Assembly: GCA_036272325.1 (NCBI GenBank)
Contig: DATAYY010000127.1
Span: 1 to 16,888, forward strand
Reading direction: 5' to 3'
Length of the DNA stretch: 16,888 nucleotides
DNA from: Schlegelella_A sp036272325
GTDB taxonomy: Bacteria > Pseudomonadota > Gammaproteobacteria > Burkholderiales > Burkholderiaceae_C
Below, piece by piece: positions 13,096-16,888 of this stretch. The notes below the pieces were generated by a model, which was not told where the DNA came from, searched no databases, and worked only from the letters and a program-made list of their open reading frames with translations. Numbering within the stretch: position 1 is the stretch's first letter; each line of letters opens with the position of its first letter. The translations under genes and the position numbers were made by a program.

Positions 13096-15153
13096 TCAGC
13101 TCTCGACCGCCTCGAGCAGGCCGCGCTGCCTGAGCATCGGCTCCGGCTCGGCCGGCCGGCCGCGAAACGCCCGGTACGCCGCGCCCGGCTCGATCGAGTT
13201 GCCCGACGCGTAGATGAAGCGCACCAGGCGGCGGGCGACCGCGGGATCGAAGGCGTCGCCAGCCTCGACGAAGGCCTCGAAGCCGTCGGCCTCGAGCACC
13301 TCGGCCCAGAGATAGACGTAGTAGCCGGCGGCGTAGCCGCCCGAGAACAGGTGCTGGAAGTGGACCAGGCGGTGGTTGATGCCGACGCCCTCGGGAAGCC
13401 CGAGCCGCTCGAGCGCGGCGCGCTCGAAGGCGACGACATCGACCGGCTCGCTTGCCGTGCGCGCGTGGATGGCCATGTCGACCAGTGCCGATGCCGCATA
13501 GCGGACCGTCTCGAAGCCCTGGTTGAAGTAGCGCGCGCGCTGCAGCTTCGCGATCAGCGTGTCGGGAATCGGCTCGCCGCTGCGATGGTGGCGCGCATGG
13601 CGCTTCAGCACCTCGGGCTCTTCGACCCAATGCTCGAACAGCTGCGACGGCAGCTCGACGAAATCGCGCAGCACGCTGGTGCCGGCGAGCCGCTCGTAGC
13701 GGACGTTCGAGAGCAGCCCGTGCAAGCCGTGGCCGAACTCGTGAAAGAGCGTTCGCGCGTCGTCGAAGCTGAGCAGAGTCGGCTCGCCCGGCGCTGCCTT
13801 GGCGAAATTGTTGTTGTTGACGATGATCGGCAGCACCGCGGCGTCGCCGTCGCCGCCGTTCCTCGACTGCGCGCGGTATTCGCTCATCCAGGCGCCGCTG
13901 CGCTTGGTCGGGCGAGCGAAGTTGTCGTGCAGGAAGAGGCCGATCGGGCCGGCTGCGCCGTGGACCTCGTAGACGCGGACGTCGGCGTGATAGGCGGCGA
14001 TGTCGGGCCGGGGCACGAACGAGAGCCCGAACAGCCGCGCCGCGCAATCGAAGGCGGCCGCGACCATCGCGTCGAGCGTGAAGTAGGGCTTGATCTCGGC
14101 GTCGTCGAGATCGAAGCGGACCTGGCGCACTTTCTCGGCATAGAAGCGCCAATCCCAGGGCTCGATCGCGATGCTCTCGCCGCGCGAAAGCGCAAGCGCG
14201 GCGAGCGCCTCGCGTTCCTCCTCGGCACGCGCGCGCGCCGGCTCCCAGACTCGTTCGAGCAGCGTCATCACCGCGCGCTGGCTCTGCGCCATCGTGTCGG
14301 CGAGCGCGAAGTCGGCGTAGCTCCGGTAGCCGTGCAGGCGCGCCTGCTCGAGCCGCAGCTGCAGGATCTCGGCCGCGATCTCGCGGTTGTCGCTGGCCCC
14401 GGGATGCTCGCCACGCGTCGTCCAGGCGCGCCACGCCGCCTCGCGCAGGTCGCGCCGCTCCGAGTAGGTCAGGAACGGCACGATCAGCGAACGCGACAGG
14501 GTGATCACCGCGCCGTCGGCGATGCCACGCTCGGCGGCGGCCTGGCGTGCCGCCGCGCGGACGAAATCCGGCAAGCCGGCGCTGTCCGCCTCGTCGCGAA
14601 GGACGAGCTGGAACGCGCCCTCGTCGGCAAGGACGTTCTGGCCGAATCGCGTCATCAGCTCGGCGAGGCGCTCCAGCACCGCCGCGTGCCTTGCCTGCGC
14701 CGAAGGCCGGAGCCGGGCGCCGTTGCGGACGAAGTCGAGGTGAAAGCGCTCGAGAACGCGGCGCTGCTCGTCGTCGAGAGCGGATCCGTCACGACCCCCA
14801 TGCAGCGCGTCGATGCGCGTGAACAGCCCGGCATGGGTGTAGATGTGGTTCTCGTGGCCGGCGAGCACGGGTGCCATCTCGCGTTCGACCTGCTGCAGCG
14901 CGGGCGAGGCCTCGCTCGACGCCAGGTTGCGAAAGAGCGCAACGATGCGGGTGAAATTGCGGCCGGAGGAGTCGAACGCGGCGATCGTGTTGGCGAACGT
15001 CGGCGGGTCGCGCTGGCCGGCGATCGCGTCGAGCTCGGCGAGATGCTCGCGCATCGCCACGGCGAACGCCGGCGCGAAGTGCTCGGCGCGCACCTGCGCG
15101 AACGGCGGCAGACCGAACGGCCCGGTCCAGGGCGCAAGCAACGGGTTGGTCAT
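13096..15153 (-). CDS. dcp: M3-family metallopeptidase, peptidyl-dipeptidase Dcp-like
   Basis: A 685-residue zinc peptidase, the usual length of Dcp and oligopeptidase A. The zinc motif is HEFGH (471-475) with the third ligand Glu500 in SVLRDFVELPSQLFEHW; the RDFVE form and GTSVLRD lead-in favour Dcp over PrlC. Other conserved segments are WDWRFYAEKVRQ, GLFLHDNFARPTKRSGAWMSEY and the C-terminal HLFSGGYAAGYYVYLWAEVLEAD. No signal peptide is present, so it acts in the cytoplasm, probably removing C-terminal dipeptides from peptides during protein turnover. The ATG at 15153 shares ATGA (15150-15153) with the stop of the secreted coiled-coil gene and has no strong Shine-Dalgarno of its own, suggesting translational coupling. 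The family is certain; Dcp against PrlC is likely but not certain. Confidence 0.93.
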   Translation of the reverse strand: MTNPLLAPWTGPFGLPPFAQVRAEHFAPAFAVAMREHLAELDAIAGQRDPPTFANTIAAFDSSGRNFTRIVALFRNLASSEASPALQQVEREMAPVLAGHENHIYTHAGLFTRIDALHGGRDGSALDDEQRRVLERFHLDFVRNGARLRPSAQARHAAVLERLAELMTRFGQNVLADEGAFQLVLRDEADSAGLPDFVRAAARQAAAERGIADGAVITLSRSLIVPFLTYSERRDLREAAWRAWTTRGEHPGASDNREIAAEILQLRLEQARLHGYRSYADFALADTMAQSQRAVMTLLERVWEPARARAEEEREALAALALSRGESIAIEPWDWRFYAEKVRQVRFDLDDAEIKPYFTLDAMVAAAFDCAARLFGLSFVPRPDIAAYHADVRVYEVHGAAGPIGLFLHDNFARPTKRSGAWMSEYRAQSRNGGDGDAAVLPIIVNNNNFAKAAPGEPTLLSFDDARTLFHEFGHGLHGLLSNVRYERLAGTSVLRDFVELPSQLFEHWVEEPEVLKRHARHHRSGEPIPDTLIAKLQRARYFNQGFETVRYAASALVDMAIHARTASEPVDVVAFERAALERLGLPEGVGINHRLVHFQHLFSGGYAAGYYVYLWAEVLEADGFEAFVEAGDAFDPAVARRLVRFIYASGNSIEPGAAYRAFRGRPAEPEPMLRQRGLLEAVES

Positions 15154-15677
15154 TTCTTGCTGCGCTGGATGTCGCTCAGGTCGCGGTCGTCGTAGCGGCG
15201 GTTGCTGCAGGTCTTCGCGTAGGCGTCTTCGAGCGCCCGAACCGCCTCGGTGTCCTTGTTGTAGCCGGCGACCTTCGCTTCATACGCCGCGATCTGCTTG
15301 TCGCGCTCGTCGATCTTTTCGTTGTAGGCATTGACCGCGTCTTCGCTCGTGCGGTCGAGCGTCGTCGCTTCGTCGCCGAGCGCCGCCCCGCTGCGATCGA
15401 TCTCCGCCTTCTGCGCCGCGATCTCGGCCTTCGCCTTCAGCGCCGCATCGGTCGCCTTGTTTTTGCGCGCCTCCTTGTCGAGGCAGTCGCGCAGCTGCTC
15501 GGGCGTGAGGACGGCGTCGCTCTTCTTGGTCGACGCGGGCTTGGTCTTGTCGGCGGCGCCGGCGCCGCCGGCGACGAGCATCGCGGCGAGCGCGGTGGCG
15601 GCGAGCGCGCCGTTGAGCGCGCGCGGGTGCAAGGCGGTTCGATTCATGGCTGGACAGCGGGCAGGGGCGACGATCAT
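15150..15677 (-). CDS. Small secreted alpha-helical protein of unknown function
   Basis: A 175-residue protein I do not recognise. A hydrophobic segment ending in GGAGA-AD predicts a signal peptide with the mature part in the periplasm. The mature part is Lys/Ala/Glu/Asp-rich and looks helical or coiled-coil (about 65-150), with two cysteines, one in LRDCLDKEA and one in AKTCSNRRY, which could pair and staple the ends of a helical hairpin. The start at 15677 is chosen because its ATG overlaps the glutathione reductase stop as ATGA (15674-15677) and has GGTGG four bases upstream. An ATG at 15647 would give a more ordinary signal peptide (MNRTALHPRALNG then the hydrophobic core) and is a real alternative. 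The stop overlaps the Dcp-like start by ATGA. Confidence 0.75.
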   Translation of the reverse strand: MIVAPARCPAMNRTALHPRALNGALAATALAAMLVAGGAGAADKTKPASTKKSDAVLTPEQLRDCLDKEARKNKATDAALKAKAEIAAQKAEIDRSGAALGDEATTLDRTSEDAVNAYNEKIDERDKQIAAYEAKVAGYNKDTEAVRALEDAYAKTCSNRRYDDRDLSDIQRSKK

Positions 15678-16888
15678 GCCACCACCGGCTCGCGCATCGT
15701 CACGAACTCCTCGGCCGCGGTCGGATGGATGCCGAGCGTGGCGTCGAAGACGGCCTTGGTCGCGCCCGCCCTCATCGCGACCGCGAAGCCCTGGATCGTC
15801 TCGCCGGCATCGGCGCCGACCATGTGCAGCCCGACGACGCGATCGTTGGCGTCGTCGACGACGAGCTTCATCAGCGTCCGCTCGCTGCTCCCCGACAAGG
15901 TGTGGCGCAGCGGCCTGAACTCGGAGCGATAGACGCGGATCTTCTCGAACCGACCCCGCGCGTCGCTTTCCGCGAGGCCGATCGTGCCGATGTTCGGATG
16001 GGTGAAGACCGCGGTCGGGATCTGCAGGTAGTCGACCCGGCGGCCGGTGCCACCGAACAGATCGTCGACCAGCGCCATCGCCTCGGCGATCGCGACCGGC
16101 GTCAGCTGGACGCGATCGATGACGTCGCCGACGGCGTAGATGCTCGGCACGTTGGTGCAGTAGCGGTCGTCGACGACGACGGCGCCGTTGACGTCGAGCG
16201 CGACGCCGGCGGCTTCGAGGCCGAGGCCGGCGGTGTTGGCGGCGCGACCGGTCGCGCAGAGCACGGTGTCGGCCTCGATCGCGCCGCCGTCGGCGAGGAC
16301 GACCCGGGTCGCCCCGCCGCCGGCATCCTCGAGCGCGCTGACCTTGGCGCCGACCCGGAGGTCGATCCCCTTCTTGGCCATCTCGGCGGCGACGAAGTTG
16401 CGGATGTCGAGATCGAAGCCGCGCAGGATCTGCTCGCCGCGGTAGAGCTGGGTGACGCGGGCGCCAAGGCCGTTGAAGATCGATGCGAACTCGCAGGCGA
16501 TGTAGCCGCCGCCGATCACGACGAGCCGTCCGGGAAAGCGCGCCAGGTCGAAGATCTCGTTCGAGCTGATCGCACGCTCGCCGCCGGGAACGTCGGGAAG
16601 CACCGGCCAGCCGCCGGTCGCAACGACGATGCGCTCGCTCCGGTAGCGAGCGCCGCCGACCTCGACCTCGTGCGCACCGACGACGCGCGCGCGGCCATGG
16701 ACGATCTTCGCGCCGGCGCCCTCGAGCAGCTGGCCGTAGATGCCGTTCAGGCGAGCGATCTCGACGCGCCGGTTCGCCTTCAGCGTCTCCCAGTCGAAAC
16801 TCGACCGGCCACCGCTCCAGCCGAACCCCGCGGCCTCCTCGAAGCTCTCGCTGTAGTGCGCGGCGAAGCTGTACAGCTTCTTCGGGAT
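15674..16888 (-). CDS. gor: Glutathione-disulfide reductase, 5' end missing (right edge)
   Basis: The frame is open to the right edge and gives 404 residues before the TGA at 15674-15676. It begins IPKKLYSFAAHY, which directly follows the redox-active CxxxxC of this flavoenzyme family, so roughly the first 45-60 residues, including both catalytic cysteines and the FAD dinucleotide motif, lie outside. The NADPH-binding motif VVIGGGYIACEFA, the LYRGEQILRGFD segment whose arginines mark glutathione reductases over lipoamide dehydrogenases, the second FAD motif YAVGDV and the dimer-interface HPTAAEEF with the catalytic histidine (near 15704-15727) are all seen. It reduces glutathione disulfide with NADPH in the cytoplasm. 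It is the first visible gene of the minus-strand cluster, overlapping the next gene by ATGA if the 15677 start is used. Confidence 0.92.
   Translation of the reverse strand: MPKKLYSFAAHYSESFEEAAGFGWSGGRSSFDWETLKANRRVEIARLNGIYGQLLEGAGAKIVHGRARVVGAHEVEVGGARYRSERIVVATGGWPVLPDVPGGERAISSNEIFDLARFPGRLVVIGGGYIACEFASIFNGLGARVTQLYRGEQILRGFDLDIRNFVAAEMAKKGIDLRVGAKVSALEDAGGGATRVVLADGGAIEADTVLCATGRAANTAGLGLEAAGVALDVNGAVVVDDRYCTNVPSIYAVGDVIDRVQLTPVAIAEAMALVDDLFGGTGRRVDYLQIPTAVFTHPNIGTIGLAESDARGRFEKIRVYRSEFRPLRHTLSGSSERTLMKLVVDDANDRVVGLHMVGADAGETIQGFAVAMRAGATKAVFDATLGIHPTAAEEFVTMREPVVA

Noticed and set aside
11001..13499. Minus-strand open frame of about 830 codons opposite the hybrid kinase and the end of the Dcp-like gene
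   Set aside because: It mirrors codon bias of real genes in very GC-rich DNA, is rich in Arg/Ala/Gly/Asp low complexity and has no recognisable domain, while the plus-strand kinase over the same bases has complete conserved motifs.
12757..15195. Plus-strand open frame of about 810 codons opposite the Dcp-like peptidase
   Set aside because: Antisense shadow; the minus strand encodes a full M3 peptidase with HEFGH and the third zinc ligand.
1..16888. CRISPR arrays, tRNA or rRNA genes, insertion sequences, phage genes or tandem repeats
   Set aside because: No regularly spaced repeats, terminal inverted repeats, transposase or integrase motifs, or cloverleaf-like sequences were recognised; the many short GC inverted repeats are expected from base composition.

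Overview
The window is a stretch of chromosome from a very GC-rich bacterium (roughly 70% G+C by eye, with strong G/C bias at third codon positions). The gene set (RsgA, a Tim44-domain membrane protein, glutathione reductase, an M3 peptidyl-dipeptidase, a CspA-type protein, a multi-PAS hybrid kinase) and the ordinary Shine-Dalgarno sequences point to Pseudomonadota, most likely Betaproteobacteria. That assignment is inference; there is no rRNA here to confirm it. Coding density is high. I see no tRNA, rRNA, insertion sequence, integrase, CRISPR array or other sign of recent transfer.

Layout from left to right. (1) Positions 1-800, minus: rsgA, cut by the left edge, with a 446-bp divergent intergenic region that holds a 17-codon ORF behind a perfect AGGAGG. 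(2) 1247-3112, plus: a Tim44-domain protein followed by a KdgK-like sugar kinase. (3) 3117-5460, minus: a three-gene cluster read right to left, made of a short MetE-like methionine synthase, a 2-oxoglutarate/Fe dioxygenase whose start overlaps the MetE-like stop (ATGA), and a membrane-anchored SRPBCC protein. (4) 5530-6795, plus: a DUF418 membrane protein, divergent from the MetE-like cluster. (5) 6770-8272, minus: a cupin followed by a luciferase-like flavin oxidoreductase; the latter overlaps the DUF418 gene tail to tail by 26 bp. (6) 8475-8748, plus: a cold-shock protein with a long leader and a textbook terminator. (7) 8820-9857, plus: an MDR-type NADPH-dependent oxidoreductase. (8) 9945-13085, plus: a soluble hybrid histidine kinase with five PAS units. 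(9) 13096-16888, minus: a cluster read right to left of glutathione reductase (5' end outside the window), a small secreted coiled-coil protein and a Dcp-like peptidase. Each junction in this last cluster can be an ATGA overlap.

Most of the window is housekeeping or general-metabolism DNA. The part most likely to repay study is the MetE-like/dioxygenase/SRPBCC cluster. It joins a methionine synthase core that lacks the N-terminal half of canonical MetE to an oxygen-dependent enzyme from a family known to act on free amino acids. The gor-hypothetical-dcp cluster, the cupin-flavin oxidoreductase pair and the small ORF upstream of rsgA are weaker leads.
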